DNA of 64,000 bases from SG-bin9 sp049323835. Its GTDB lineage: Bacteria > Pseudomonadota > Alphaproteobacteria > Rhizobiales > Xanthobacteraceae. Location: positions 45,665-109,664 of the forward strand of contig JBMOOJ010000077.1 of the NCBI GenBank assembly GCA_049323835.1. The letters run 5' to 3'. Below the pieces are notes generated by a model. That model ran no database searches. It saw only the letters and a list, made by a program, of their open reading frames with translations, and was not told the origin of the DNA. The position numbers and the translations under genes are program-made. How positions within the stretch are numbered: position 1 is the stretch's first letter; the number at the start of each line of letters is the position of its first letter. Shown piece by piece: positions 7,613 to 17,035 of the stretch.

Positions 7613-8587
7613 TCACTGCATTGCCGCGACCTTGATGCCGGTCGGGCCAAGGATCACCACGAACAGAACCGGCAGGAAGAACACGATCATCGGCACGGTC
7701 AGCTTCGGCGGCAGGGCCGCCGCCTTTTTCTCCGCCTCGTTCATGCGGGAGTCCCGGCTCTCCTGCGCCAGCACGCGCAGGGTCTGCCCGAGCGGTGTGC
7801 CGTAGCGTTCCGATTGCATCAGCGCGAGGCAGACCGATTTGATATTCTCGAGCCCCGTGCGTTTGGCGAAGTTCTCGTATGCCATCCTGCGATCCTGAAG
7901 ATACGACAGTTCGGCCGTCGTCAGCGTGAATTCTTCCGCCAGCGGAATCGACTGCGAACCGATCTCCACCGAGACGCGGCGGAAAGCCGCCTCGATCGAC
8001 ATGCCGGACTCGACGCAGATCAGAAGCAGGTCGAGCGCATCGGGGAAGGCGCGCTTGATTGACAGCTGCCGCTTGCTGATCTTGTTCTTCAGGAACAGCA
8101 TCGGCGCCTGCATGCCGAGCAGCGCCGCCATCAGGCACATGCCGATCTTGATCGTCGGCGACTGATCGCTGTTGAGCACAAAGAAAATATATATCGCCGA
8201 GACGATCAAGAACACGATCGGAGTGACGAGCCGGAAGAACAGGAACGTGACATACGGGGCCTGCCCGCGATAGCCGGCCATGACGAGTTGATCGCGCGCC
8301 GCTTCCTGGCCCACCCATTTGCCAAGATTGAAATCGTCGACCACCTTCTGCACGACCTGCTTCGGGCTTTGGCGCAGCGACACTTTTTCCGATCTCGCGA
8401 GCCGATCGCGCTCGCGCTGCCGAATCCGTTCCCGCTCGCTGGCGACAGCCTTCATGCGCTTCGCCAGGCCGCCGCCGGAGAGCATCGGCATGGCCAGCGT
8501 GTAGATGGTTGCAGTCACCGCGATGGCCGCGAGCATCATCGCCATGAAGCGGGGATCGTGGAACTTGGTGATGATGAGTTCGAGCAC
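7613..8587 (-). CDS. tadC: TadC, inner-membrane platform protein of the Tad/Flp pilus
   Basis: This is a GspF-like polytopic protein that, with TadB, forms the inner-membrane platform on which the CpaF ATPase works. It has 324 residues. Membrane segments are visible near residues 15-35, in the middle (about 118-165) and at the C-terminus (LTVPMIVFFLPVLFVVILGP). The T2SF core includes AFPDALDLLLICVESGMSIEAAFRRV. It is the last gene of the leftward cpa/tad operon, 10 bases after tadB. Confidence 0.9.
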   Translation of the reverse strand: MLELIITKFHDPRFMAMMLAAIAVTATIYTLAMPMLSGGGLAKRMKAVASERERIRQRERDRLARSEKVSLRQSPKQVVQKVVDDFNLGKWVGQEAARDQLVMAGYRGQAPYVTFLFFRLVTPIVFLIVSAIYIFFVLNSDQSPTIKIGMCLMAALLGMQAPMLFLKNKISKRQLSIKRAFPDALDLLLICVESGMSIEAAFRRVSVEIGSQSIPLAEEFTLTTAELSYLQDRRMAYENFAKRTGLENIKSVCLALMQSERYGTPLGQTLRVLAQESRDSRMNEAEKKAAALPPKLTVPMIVFFLPVLFVVILGPTGIKVAAMQ

Positions 8588-8597
8588 GGCACCCTCT

Positions 8598-9575
8598 TCA
8601 GAAATCGAAGTTGATCATCTTCTTCATGACGAAGATGCCGGTTGCGTAGGACATCGCACTGACGGCCAGCAGGATGTGTCCGATCTGGGTGGTGAAAAGC
8701 ACATCCATGTAGCCGGGACTCGTGACATAGACCGCGGCCATGACGACCAACGGCAAGGCGCCGATAATACCCGCGGATGCTTTCGCCTCCATAGACATCG
8801 CCTGAACCTTCGCGGCCATCTTCTTGCGGTCACGAAGCACCTTGGACAGATTTCCGAGAGCCTCGGACAGATTGCCGCCCGACTTGGTCTGGATCGCGAT
8901 CACGATCGCGAAGAAGTTCGTTTCCGGCAGCGGCATGCGTTCGTAAAGGCGGCCGCAGGCTTCGCCGAGCGGCATGCCGATCGCCTGGGTTTCGATAATC
9001 GCCGCGAACTCGCTCTTGATCGGCTCCTTGGCGTCGGCGGCGACCATCTTGATCGAATCGAACAGCGGCAAGCCGGCACGGATGCCACGAACGATCACAT
9101 CGACCGCGTCGGGCAGGCCTTCAAGGAATTTCTTCTCGCGGCGCTTCTTGAGAAAGCCGAGCAGCCAGCGCGGAACACCGAAACCCGCTGCAAAGGCCAA
9201 GCCCGCAGACGGTAGCAGTGCGATGCCCACGAAGTAGGCGCCCGCAAAGCCGAGCAGTCCGATCACCGCCGAGATGATGATGAACTGCTGCTTCGACCAC
9301 GACAGGCCTGCTTGCTGGATCCGGGTTGCCAGCGGCAGCTTCTCGGACTTTTTGTGCCTGTTCTCGACTTCCTTGAGACTCTCCTCAACCTGCTCGCGGC
9401 GGCTGCGCTGGGCGCGCTCGGCCCGCCGGGCAGCGATCGGCTCCGCGCGCGCGATCGACGCCCTGCGCTTCTCCGCATTTTTTTCCCCGGAAAGATAAGG
9501 GTACAGGAACACCCACGCGACGCCGCCGATCGCGACAGCTGCGAGAAAGGCGAGAGCAGCCGGTTGAAGGTTCAT
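8598..9575 (-). CDS. tadB: TadB, inner-membrane platform protein of the Tad/Flp pilus
   Basis: This 325-residue T2SF-family protein is paired with TadC. It has an N-terminal membrane helix (about 8-27), a charged cytoplasmic stretch rich in Arg/Glu, further hydrophobic segments around 105-150, and the core LPDAVDVIVRGIRAGLPLFD; the C-terminus has two more membrane segments. Its start overlaps the cpaF stop by 4 bases, so the two are translationally coupled. Confidence 0.9.
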   Translation of the reverse strand: MNLQPAALAFLAAVAIGGVAWVFLYPYLSGEKNAEKRRASIARAEPIAARRAERAQRSRREQVEESLKEVENRHKKSEKLPLATRIQQAGLSWSKQQFIIISAVIGLLGFAGAYFVGIALLPSAGLAFAAGFGVPRWLLGFLKKRREKKFLEGLPDAVDVIVRGIRAGLPLFDSIKMVAADAKEPIKSEFAAIIETQAIGMPLGEACGRLYERMPLPETNFFAIVIAIQTKSGGNLSEALGNLSKVLRDRKKMAAKVQAMSMEAKASAGIIGALPLVVMAAVYVTSPGYMDVLFTTQIGHILLAVSAMSYATGIFVMKKMINFDF

Positions 9576-11065
9576 GACCGCACGCCCTGGGGCTCTTCCG
9601 TATTGACCTTCTCGGCGGCATCGAGCGCCGCCGCGAGACGCTTCTCCTCGCCGTAGTAGCGGGCACGCTCCCAGAAGCGCGGACGGCCGATGCCGGTTCC
9701 GCGATGCTTGCCGATGATGTTGCCGTTCAGATCCTCACCCACCATGTCGTACACGAAAATGTCCTGGGTGATGATGGTGTCGCCTTCCATGCCCATCACC
9801 TCGGTGATGTGGGTAATGCGGCGCGAACCGTCACGCAGGCGTGCGGCCTGAACCACCACATCGATCGAGGCGCAGATCATTTCACGGATGGTTCGCGAAG
9901 GCAGCGAGAAGCCGCCCATGGTGATCATGGACTCGCAGCGCGACAGCGCTTCACGCGGATTGTTGGCGTGCAGCGTGCCCATCGAGCCGTCGTGGCCGGT
10001 GTTCATGGCCTGAAGCAGGTCGAACGCCTCCGGTCCGCGGACTTCGCCGACGATGATACGTTCGGGGCGCATACGCAGACAGTTGCGGACCAGATCGCGC
10101 ATCGTCACCTGGCCTTCGCCCTCGATGTTCGGCGGGCGGGTTTCCAGGCGGACCACGTGCGGCTGTTGCAGCTGGAGTTCGGCGGCGTCCTCGCAGGTAA
10201 TGATACGCTCGTCGTCGTCGATATAGCGGGTCAGACAGTTCAGCAGCGTCGTTTTGCCGGAGCCGGTGCCGCCCGAGATCAGCACGTTGACACGGCAGCG
10301 GCCGATCACCTGCAAAATCTCCGCGCCCTCGGCTGAGATCGCACCGAACTTGACGAGCTGTTCGAGCGTCAGCTTGTCGCGCTTGAATTTGCGGATGGTG
10401 AGCGCCGGGCCGTCGATCGCCAGCGGCGGCACGATCGCGTTGACGCGAGAGCCATCGATCAATCGCGCGTCGCAGATCGGCGACGACTCGTCGACACGGC
10501 GGCCGACCTGGCTGACAATGCGTTGACAGATGTTGAGAAGCTGCTGATTATCGCGGAAGCGAATGCCGGTCTTCTGAATCTTGCCCGCGACTTCGATGAA
10601 GACCGTTCCCGCGCCGTTGACCATGATGTCGGCGATATCGTCGCGCGCCAGCAACGGCTCGAGCGGACCGTAACCCAGCACGTCGTTACAGATATCGTCG
10701 AGCAGTTCCTCCTGCTCGGCGATTGACATCACGATGTTCTTGATCGCGATGATTTCGTTGACGATGTCGCGAATTTCCTCGCGCGCGGATTCGCCATCAA
10801 GCTTCGAGAGCTGCGCGAGATCGATCGCCTCGATCAATGCTCCGAAAATCGTCGCCTTGACCTGATAGTAATTGTCGGAGCGGCGCGTATCAGCAGGCGG
10901 AGGCGGCGCTTGCCGTGCCGGCGCCAGCGGCGGCGAAGCCATCGCCGGAGCAGAGGGCGGCTCCGGCAGACGGGAGGTGACTGGAGCCGCGGGCGCGGGA
11001 TCGGCCGGCCGGATCGACGGCGCCGCTCTGGCAGTATTGTCAACTCCGCTACGCTTACCGAACAC
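9572..11065 (-). CDS. cpaF: CpaF/TadA, pilus assembly ATPase
   Basis: This secretion/assembly ATPase energises Flp pilus extension and, in the family, retraction. It has 497 residues from GTG 11065 (MFGKRSGVDN), chosen because GGAG lies 7 bases upstream; a GTG at 11080 is also open. It shows ISGGTGSGKTTLLN (Walker A), EDAAELQL (Asp box), MRPERIIVGEVRGPEAFDLL (Walker B) and the MNTGHDGSMGTLHANNPREA His box. The first roughly 75 residues are Pro/Ala-rich linker. Confidence 0.92.
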   Translation of the reverse strand: MFGKRSGVDNTARAAPSIRPADPAPAAPVTSRLPEPPSAPAMASPPLAPARQAPPPPADTRRSDNYYQVKATIFGALIEAIDLAQLSKLDGESAREEIRDIVNEIIAIKNIVMSIAEQEELLDDICNDVLGYGPLEPLLARDDIADIMVNGAGTVFIEVAGKIQKTGIRFRDNQQLLNICQRIVSQVGRRVDESSPICDARLIDGSRVNAIVPPLAIDGPALTIRKFKRDKLTLEQLVKFGAISAEGAEILQVIGRCRVNVLISGGTGSGKTTLLNCLTRYIDDDERIITCEDAAELQLQQPHVVRLETRPPNIEGEGQVTMRDLVRNCLRMRPERIIVGEVRGPEAFDLLQAMNTGHDGSMGTLHANNPREALSRCESMITMGGFSLPSRTIREMICASIDVVVQAARLRDGSRRITHITEVMGMEGDTIITQDIFVYDMVGEDLNGNIIGKHRGTGIGRPRFWERARYYGEEKRLAAALDAAEKVNTEEPQGVRS

Positions 11066-11121
11066 AGCGATACTCCACACACATCAGGACCACGGCTGGC
11101 CGCCGCGACCATTTCTTCCAA

Positions 11122-12393
11122 CTATCCGGCGCGCCGCAGCTTCCCAAGCAACGGAGCCAGGAAGGAATTCTTCGGCTTCTTCGTTTCGCCGCGCCCCGTC
11201 ATGCGCTGGGCGATCTGATGGAACATGTCCGCAACCCGATGGTTCGCGGCGATCTCGGCAATCATCTGGCCGTTGTTCGATGCCGAACCGAACATCTGCG
11301 GCTCGAACGGAATACTCGCAATCGGATTGGCCTCGATCGCCTTGGCGAATTCAGCGGCATTGATTTCAGGCCGCTTCGGAACGCCGACCTGGTTGAGGCA
11401 GTAAAGCGGTGCGCGATCGTTGGGACGCGCGCCCTTCAGCAGGTCGTACAGATTCTTCGCGTTGCGCAGGTTCGCCAGATCGGGCGCCGCCACGATCAGA
11501 ATATCGTCAGCGCCGATCAGGGCGCGGCGCGACCATCCCGACCACTGGTGCGGAACATCAAGGACGATGCACGGCATCGTCGTGCGCAGGGTATCGAAGA
11601 TCGAATCGAAAGCTTCAGTCCCGAAGTCGTAGACCCGTTCGAGCGTCGCCGGGGCTGCGAGCAGACTGAGGTGATCCGTGCACTTCGACAGCAGGCGATC
11701 GATGAACGCGGTATCGACGCGATCCGGAGAGAACACCGCGTCGGCGATGCCCTGCGGCGGATCCTGATTGTAATCGAGCCCGGCGGTACCGAATGCAAGA
11801 TCGAGATCGACCACGACGGAATCCAGAGCTAGATCGCGCGCGATCGCCCAAGCGACGTTGTGCGCGACCGTCGACGCGCCGACGCCGCCCTTGGCGCCGG
11901 TGACGGCAATGATGCGCCCCACCGCCTTGGCTTCAGGCGACGAGAACAATCCGCAGATCGCACGAACGATGTCGATAGTCCCGACCGGCGACATGACATA
12001 ATCGCTCACGCCGCGCCGCATCAGCTCGCGATAGAACGTGACATCGTTGATCCGGCCAATGACGATGACGCGCGTACCTGCGTCACATACGCCGGCTAGC
12101 TGATCCAGCCCGCCGAGAATGTCGCCCCGGCCCTCGGTCTCGACCAGAATGACATTGGGGGTTGGCGCCGAGCGGTACGCCTCGATCGCCGCCGGCATTC
12201 CACCCATCTGGATCTTGATGTGCGCCTTGCCCAGACGCCGGTCCTCGCCGGCGGCCTGGACGGTTGCGGCCGTCTCGACCGTCTCGCAGAACGCCTGCAC
12301 GGAGACGCGCGGAGCTGGCGCGATATGCGTATCCTCAGCCAGCGGCGGTGCCGGCTCGGCCTCGTTCTGGCCCTGTTGCGCGTAGTTTATCAT
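11122..12393 (-). CDS. cpaE: CpaE/TadZ, MinD-like pilus localisation ATPase
   Basis: This protein positions the Tad machinery, probably at a cell pole. It has 423 residues. Residues about 35-160 are an atypical receiver-like domain; from about 165 comes a MinD/ParA-type ATPase with a deviant Walker A, VTGAKGGVGASTVAHN, then VVVDLDLAFGTAGLDYN and LDVPHQWSGWSRRAL. The start overlaps the cpaD stop by 4 bases. A 56-base gap separates it from cpaF. Confidence 0.9.
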   Translation of the reverse strand: MINYAQQGQNEAEPAPPLAEDTHIAPAPRVSVQAFCETVETAATVQAAGEDRRLGKAHIKIQMGGMPAAIEAYRSAPTPNVILVETEGRGDILGGLDQLAGVCDAGTRVIVIGRINDVTFYRELMRRGVSDYVMSPVGTIDIVRAICGLFSSPEAKAVGRIIAVTGAKGGVGASTVAHNVAWAIARDLALDSVVVDLDLAFGTAGLDYNQDPPQGIADAVFSPDRVDTAFIDRLLSKCTDHLSLLAAPATLERVYDFGTEAFDSIFDTLRTTMPCIVLDVPHQWSGWSRRALIGADDILIVAAPDLANLRNAKNLYDLLKGARPNDRAPLYCLNQVGVPKRPEINAAEFAKAIEANPIASIPFEPQMFGSASNNGQMIAEIAANHRVADMFHQIAQRMTGRGETKKPKNSFLAPLLGKLRRAG

Positions 12394-13139
12394 TTTCCAA
12401 CGTCGCTCAGCTTCGCTTTGTCGGCTTCAGGATAGGTCGTGGCGGTCGCAGTGCCCTTGCGATACTTGTCGAACGCGATGGCGCGGCGCGCGGTATAGGC
12501 CGGCGTCTCCGTCCGCGGCTGCACGAGATCGGACGGATTGTCGACCATGGCCGCGAGGTTGCGCTGCGTTGCGCAGCCGAAGTTGTGATACTGCCGGTTC
12601 TCAAGATAGCTCTTGTTCTTGATCGACGGACCGAGGTCTTCCGGCCAGATTCCGCATGGACCGGCGTCGGCGGTGATCTTCGGATAATTCACGCGGATGG
12701 TCGCGAACTGCCGTTCGCTCACAGGCTTGTAATCGCGAACCTTGATCCCGCGCGGCGGCACTCCTGCTGCCGCAAGCAGTGCTTGGATTTCACGCAGCGA
12801 ATCCCGCGCTGCCTGCGCATTCGGCGTTCCGACCGGCTGCTCGATGACGATCGCTCCGGTGCCTTCACGCAGCCAGGCCTGGGCGAGCCCTGCGATATCC
12901 GCACGCTGCGGCCCCGTGAGTCCGCCCCGCTGCGAACCGACAAACACTTCGACCGTGCGATCCGCTTCCTGGATCACGATTGGATGCCGTTGCCGATAGT
13001 CGCTCGGAATGGTGGCCGTGATCTCTTCCTTCGGAGCATGGTTGCAACCGCCAAGCAGCGCCGACAGCACGAGCAAGGATGCTCCGACCTTAAGCAGGAC
13101 GGGCCGATCGAGAAGCGGGGATTCGAGTCGTCTTGTCAT
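12390..13139 (-). CDS. cpaD: CpaD, outer-membrane pilus lipoprotein
   Basis: CpaD-family lipoproteins support the CpaC secretin. The signal peptide ends in the lipobox LSALLGGC at about residues 24-31, with the mature protein starting at Cys. Cys residues also occur at GPCGIWP and FGCATQRNLAAMVDNPSDLVQPR, the latter a typical CpaD stretch. ATG 13139 is preferred because GAGG sits 8 bases upstream; TTG 13154 or ATG 13145 would add five or two residues. Confidence 0.88.
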   Translation of the reverse strand: MTRRLESPLLDRPVLLKVGASLLVLSALLGGCNHAPKEEITATIPSDYRQRHPIVIQEADRTVEVFVGSQRGGLTGPQRADIAGLAQAWLREGTGAIVIEQPVGTPNAQAARDSLREIQALLAAAGVPPRGIKVRDYKPVSERQFATIRVNYPKITADAGPCGIWPEDLGPSIKNKSYLENRQYHNFGCATQRNLAAMVDNPSDLVQPRTETPAYTARRAIAFDKYRKGTATATTYPEADKAKLSDVGK

Positions 13140-13150
13140 TGCCATCCGCC

Positions 13151-14605
13151 TCAATCCGTAATGAAGCCAGCGCCGCGGTAGCGACGGCCAGGCTCGGTCT
13201 TGCCGGGAACGCCGTACACCCGATTGAGGCTACCAAGCAGATCAGCCTGCGGATCGGACGTCTCGACGAAGCCGTCGTCCGGCCGCGACAGATCCTTCTG
13301 CGCAACGGCACGGACCACATAGGGCGTCACCAGCACCATCAATTCAGTTTGCCGGTTGATGAAATCGCGGCTCCGGAACAGCGTGCCGAGAACAGGAAGC
13401 TGCATCAGTCCCGGCAGGCCGTTAATAGCCTGCTTGGTCTGGTCCTGGATCAACCCTGCCATCGCCAACGAACCGCCAGATGGAATCTCGAGCGTCGTCT
13501 CTGCGCGGCGGGTCTTGATTGACGGGACGTTGAGCGTGCTTCCAAGCTGCGACAGTGTGATGGAGTTGTCCGACGACAGTTCGGACACTTCCGTCATCAC
13601 GCGCAGGCTGATGCGCCCTTCAGCGAGAACGACCGGCGTGAAGTTGAGCGAGATGCCGAACTTCTTGTACTGAATTTGGGTGGTACAGATGCGGGTGGTC
13701 GGATCACACTGGAAGCCCGCCGGAACCGGAAATTCGCCGCCGGCAATGAATGTCGCAGCCTCTCCCGAGATCGCCGAGAGGTTCGGCTCGGCGAGCGTCC
13801 GCACCACGCCTGCGGTTTCCATCGCACGCAGCGTCGCCGTCACCGACTTGAACTGACCGACAATGCTGCTGTCGGGTGAGATCGCGCGGCCGAGAGAGGA
13901 GAAGGTATTGACGTTGTTGAAATTGACGACCGCAGTCCCGTAGTTCAGGCGCGCACTCAGATCGACACCGAGCTGCTTGATGATGTCACGCTGCACCTCG
14001 GCGACGGTGACCTTCAGCATGACCTGATCGCGGCCGCGCACCACGATGTTGTTCACAACCTTTTCAGCATTGCCTGCAAGGCGCGTGGCAATGTCTTGCG
14101 CCTGCTGCGCCTCAACGGGGCTGGACACCGAACCCGTCAGCATGACGGCGTCGCCGACGCCTTCGATCTGGATATCCGCGTTCGGAAAGGCCTGACGGAG
14201 TGCGGCGCGAACGCCGTTGAGGTCGCGTTTGACGGCGATGTCGTACGCGGCAATCTGCTGACCCTGCGCATCGAAGAACACGATATTGGTCTGACCGACC
14301 GCCGCGCCGATGATGTAAGCACGCTGTGCCGAGGGAATGACCGCATTGGCGATCTTCGGATCGGCAACAAGAACATCCTTGATGTCGCGCGGCAGATCGA
14401 TCACCACCGACTTGCCGATCCCCAACGGAAGGAACCGCGCGTTCAGCTGATCGCCTGCCATTGCCGCTTGGGGCGCGCCCGCCCGGTAGTCGCTGGCCAG
14501 AACGGGCGCGAGGACCGGGTTGAGCATCATCGTCACTGCGGCGATCGCCAACAGGGCACGAACCGCGACGGTCCGCATCGACCCTGCCACTTCTCTGCGC
14601 ATCAT
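13151..14605 (-). CDS. cpaC: CpaC/RcpA, Tad pilus secretin
   Basis: This protein forms the outer-membrane channel through which the Flp pilus passes. It has 484 residues with an N-terminal signal sequence, a pilus-assembly N-domain (about 50-125, GKSVVIDLPRDIKDVLVADP), a BON-like repeat (about 130-195, GDAVMLTGSVSSPVEAQQA) and the secretin core (about 260-430, with GGEFPVP, EIPSGGSLAMAGLIQD and LPVLGTLFRSRDF). The start has an upstream GGGACGGG-type region 17 bases from cpaB. Confidence 0.93.
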   Translation of the reverse strand: MMRREVAGSMRTVAVRALLAIAAVTMMLNPVLAPVLASDYRAGAPQAAMAGDQLNARFLPLGIGKSVVIDLPRDIKDVLVADPKIANAVIPSAQRAYIIGAAVGQTNIVFFDAQGQQIAAYDIAVKRDLNGVRAALRQAFPNADIQIEGVGDAVMLTGSVSSPVEAQQAQDIATRLAGNAEKVVNNIVVRGRDQVMLKVTVAEVQRDIIKQLGVDLSARLNYGTAVVNFNNVNTFSSLGRAISPDSSIVGQFKSVTATLRAMETAGVVRTLAEPNLSAISGEAATFIAGGEFPVPAGFQCDPTTRICTTQIQYKKFGISLNFTPVVLAEGRISLRVMTEVSELSSDNSITLSQLGSTLNVPSIKTRRAETTLEIPSGGSLAMAGLIQDQTKQAINGLPGLMQLPVLGTLFRSRDFINRQTELMVLVTPYVVRAVAQKDLSRPDDGFVETSDPQADLLGSLNRVYGVPGKTEPGRRYRGAGFITD

Positions 14606-14621
14606 CTGCCCGTCCCCTCAA

Positions 14622-15404
14622 TCACTTCTGGATCGTCGCCGGCGTCGAGACGCCGAAGCGAACGATATTGATGCTGTCGCGGCGCGATTCGCGTACGTCC
14701 GGCGCGCTGGCATCGACCAGACTCCGCAGCGCAAGCGTCAGCGTTCCGGTCTGCCGGGCGCGCGCGAGCAATTCGGCCTGATCGGGCTTGAGCTCGAGCG
14801 TCGCGGTTTTGCCGACGACAACCTTCTGCCCATCCTTCTCCGCGACGGTCTGATCGATCGCGAGAACACGGACGTTGCTCAGGATAATTTCGGCATTGAC
14901 GACATCGGCCTGTCCGCTGCTCTCTCCCTGACGGTCGCGGCGCGACAGGATCACGTCGACGCGATCATTCGGCAGGATGAAGCCGCCCGCACCTGTTTCC
15001 GGAGAAATTTCGGTCGAGATGCCGCGCATCCCCGACGGCAGGATTGCCGCCATGAAGCCCGAACCATTGCCCTTGACGAGCTTCTGTTCACGGATCGGCT
15101 CGCCGGCGATGAACGGAAACCGGGCGATGGAGCCGACGATCAGCTCGGTCGCGTTGGGCTGTTTGTCCTTGCGGAGAAAATTGGAGCTTGCGCTCGCGGC
15201 CGGCCAGTTCTGCCATTGCAGATCGTCGGCCGAAACCAGTTGCCCCATCGGGATGTCGGATTTGGCGACGAGGACGTCGACCGTATCGAGTTTTGGTCCC
15301 TGATCCTGCACAACGACAGGCTGATCGGAACCGCTCGCGAGATAAGCGGCAACGCCACCCGCAGCGACCGCAATGGTCAAAACGACAATACGCGCGGTAT
15401 TCAT
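14622..15404 (-). CDS. cpaB: CpaB/RcpC, pilus assembly protein with SAF domain
   Basis: This is a membrane-anchored periplasmic protein of the Tad secretin complex. It has 260 residues from ATG 15404, chosen for the GGAAAG ribosome site 8 bases upstream and because it gives a clean N-terminal helix (MNTARIVVLTIAVAAGGVAA). An SAF-type region (VLVAKSDIPMGQLVSADDLQWQ) is followed by GFILPNDRVDVILSRRD, typical of CpaB. Confidence 0.9.
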   Translation of the reverse strand: MNTARIVVLTIAVAAGGVAAYLASGSDQPVVVQDQGPKLDTVDVLVAKSDIPMGQLVSADDLQWQNWPAASASSNFLRKDKQPNATELIVGSIARFPFIAGEPIREQKLVKGNGSGFMAAILPSGMRGISTEISPETGAGGFILPNDRVDVILSRRDRQGESSGQADVVNAEIILSNVRVLAIDQTVAEKDGQKVVVGKTATLELKPDQAELLARARQTGTLTLALRSLVDASAPDVRESRRDSINIVRFGVSTPATIQK

Positions 15405-15529
15405 ACGCTTCACTTTCCACATCACGCCGCGGCGCACCCGCCGCTGTGACCCGGATTTGACCAGCTATTCGTCAAAGCATGGTTAATGAGGCGTATCTAA
15501 ATCGCGTTAACGAGACCTTATCCGCCAAA
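15405..15529. promoter_or_regulatory. cpaA-cpaB intergenic region with two CtrA-like half-matching boxes
   Basis: This 125-base gap lies inside an otherwise tight operon. It contains TTAA-N7-TTGAC on the minus strand (15486-15471) and TTAA-N7-TTATC on the plus strand (15507-15522), each close to the CtrA consensus TTAA-N7-TTAAC. An internal promoter for cpaB onwards is inferred. Confidence 0.35.
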
Positions 15530-16054
15530 CTACGGAAGCAAGAAGCGGCCAAGATCAACCGCTTTGATCCAGGGCGTCTCGGGGTAGACCATCAGCGCAC
15601 CCAGCGCGAGGGCGACGCCGTAGGGAATGCCGCTCTCGTTATGATGCAATCGAAGCAGCCAGTTCTGGCCGCTCAGGGCATAGGGAATCGGCCAGCGGCG
15701 GAATTGCAGCAGCAGCAGCGTCAGAATGCCGCCAAACGCCGCCGCATAGGCGAGATAGTGCAGGAGAAAGGCAAAGCCGAACCAGACGCTCGACGCCGCC
15801 GCAACCTTCGCATCGCCCCCGCCGATCCAGCCGAACGCGAAGCAGGCGAAGGTAACAGCAAGAACCACAAGGCCAGCACTCAGATGGAGAAGGATGTCGT
15901 TCATCGCCATCCCGCTCGCCACTGCGAGCAGCAGAAAACCGGCAAGCAGCAGCAGCGAGACCCGGTTCGAAATCGTCATGGTCATGAGATCGCTCACCGC
16001 CGCATACGCGACCAGAGCGGGAAACAGGACCAGGCGGGCAAGATCGAGAAGCAT
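15530..16054 (-). CDS. cpaA: CpaA/TadV, prepilin peptidase
   Basis: This A24-family aspartic peptidase removes the leader of Flp pilins and TadE-like pseudopilins. It has 174 residues and is polytopic. The two expected Asp residues are visible in AAVSDLMTMTISNR (D22) and GWIGGGDAKVAAA (GxGD-type motif). The start is set at ATG 16054 because the longer open frame upstream runs through the pilin gene in another frame. It lies 17 bases after flp1. Confidence 0.9.
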   Translation of the reverse strand: MLLDLARLVLFPALVAYAAVSDLMTMTISNRVSLLLLAGFLLLAVASGMAMNDILLHLSAGLVVLAVTFACFAFGWIGGGDAKVAAASSVWFGFAFLLHYLAYAAAFGGILTLLLLQFRRWPIPYALSGQNWLLRLHHNESGIPYGVALALGALMVYPETPWIKAVDLGRFLLP

Positions 16055-16071
16055 GATCGTGCGCCTGATAC

Positions 16072-16233
16072 CTAGTTGAACTTGGACGATATCGTCGAGA
16101 AAAAGCCCTGCAGAACCGGCGAAAGCGATCCAATCGACGTGACCACGGCGATGCCAAGAACCGCCGCGATCAGCGCGTACTCGATGGACGTCGCGCCATC
16201 CCTGTTTCGGAAAAAATCGGCAATCCGTGTCAT
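16072..16233 (-). CDS. Flp-type pilin, copy 1
   Basis: This is the pilus subunit or a minor pilin. It has 53 residues: a short basic leader MTRIADFFRNRDG, cleavage expected after Gly13, then ATSIEYALIAAVLGIAVVTS, the Flp motif with Glu5/Tyr6 and a hydrophobic helix. Start ATG 16233 has GGAGGGG immediately upstream; the longer open frame is discarded. It heads the cpaA operon. Confidence 0.9.
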   Translation of the reverse strand: MTRIADFFRNRDGATSIEYALIAAVLGIAVVTSIGSLSPVLQGFFSTISSKFN

Positions 16234-16443
16234 GCGCCCCTCCGAAGGTCGACGCAAAGCTAGGCGACGAAGATGAACAATGGTGAAACAGACATGGCAA
16301 TCACGCCATCGTAAGAATCCGAACGGCGACTGCACCGATTGCCAGGATCAGGCCCGCGCAGACAATCCGATATGGCTGCCGGAGTTCCTGTCTAACCGAG
16401 CCCATCATCAACGCATCCCGTACATAGCCGTTATAAGCCGGCC

Positions 16444-16480
16444 CAAAACAAGAAAGGCTCCGGATACGCCGGAGCCTCTC
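16444..16480 (-). terminator. terminator after Flp pilin copy 2
   Basis: Stem AGGCTCCGG (16455-16463) pairs with CCGGAGCCT (16469-16477), loop ATACG. On the minus strand the stem is followed by TTTCTTGTTTT. It separates the strongly expressed pilin gene from the downstream machinery genes. Confidence 0.8.
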
Positions 16481-16509
16481 GAAGTTCGCTGAGACAGCGA
16501 AACTCGCCG

Positions 16510-16677
16510 TTACTTCGCCAGCTCGGTCTGGATCTTGGTGAAGCTGGTGTTGATGCCGCTGCCGACGGCATTGACGCCGGTGATGATCGCGATGCCGATA
16601 CCGGCAGCAATCAGCGCGTACTCGATGGCAGTCGCGCCAGATTCGTCCTTGACGAAACGGGCAATGAGATTCTTCAT
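16510..16677 (-). CDS. Flp-type pilin, copy 2 (probable major pilin)
   Basis: This 55-residue pilin was found by eye. The leader MKNLIARFVKDESG is followed by ATAIEYALIAAGIGIAIITG, with the GATAIEY processing motif, and a C-terminal part TSFTKIQTELAK. A good GGAGTGA ribosome site lies just upstream of ATG 16677. It has its own upstream region and its own terminator, as expected of a highly expressed major subunit, so it is more likely than copy 1 to be the main pilin. Confidence 0.92.
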   Translation of the reverse strand: MKNLIARFVKDESGATAIEYALIAAGIGIAIITGVNAVGSGINTSFTKIQTELAK

Positions 16678-17035
16678 GGATCACTCCGTTGATAACGTGG
16701 CTGTCGAACTAGTTTGGCCTCATCGGCGTTTTTCCGACCGCCGCGACCATGCGCCAACCTAGGATTGGAAAATTTCAGCACCGTTAATCCGATTGCATAA
16801 ACATCGAGATATCGCGCTCTCAGTGTACAGAGTAAACAGCCGATTAAGACTTTCGATCGGATGATCGGCATCTGCGGTTCGCACGTTGGACCCTCGCCAC
16901 CCAGCGCGCTCCAGAGGGGTCAGCCGCGCCGGATGCGTTTGCAGTTCCTTCATGAATTAACGGCACATTTCCCATGTCGGGCGCCGGCTCCGCTGCGTAT
17001 CGCTTATGCCGGCCTGTAACGTCCCGGAGTAGAGT
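16678..17035. promoter_or_regulatory. divergent promoter region between pilin and secretin N-domain gene
   Basis: These 358 non-coding bases are visibly less G+C rich than their surroundings. They contain TTAA-N7-TTTAC on the minus strand (16847-16832), about 155 bases upstream of the pilin, and TTAA-N7-TTTCC on the plus strand (16957-16972), about 65 bases upstream of the 17036 gene. Both are near matches to the CtrA box. No coding potential is seen. Confidence 0.45.
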
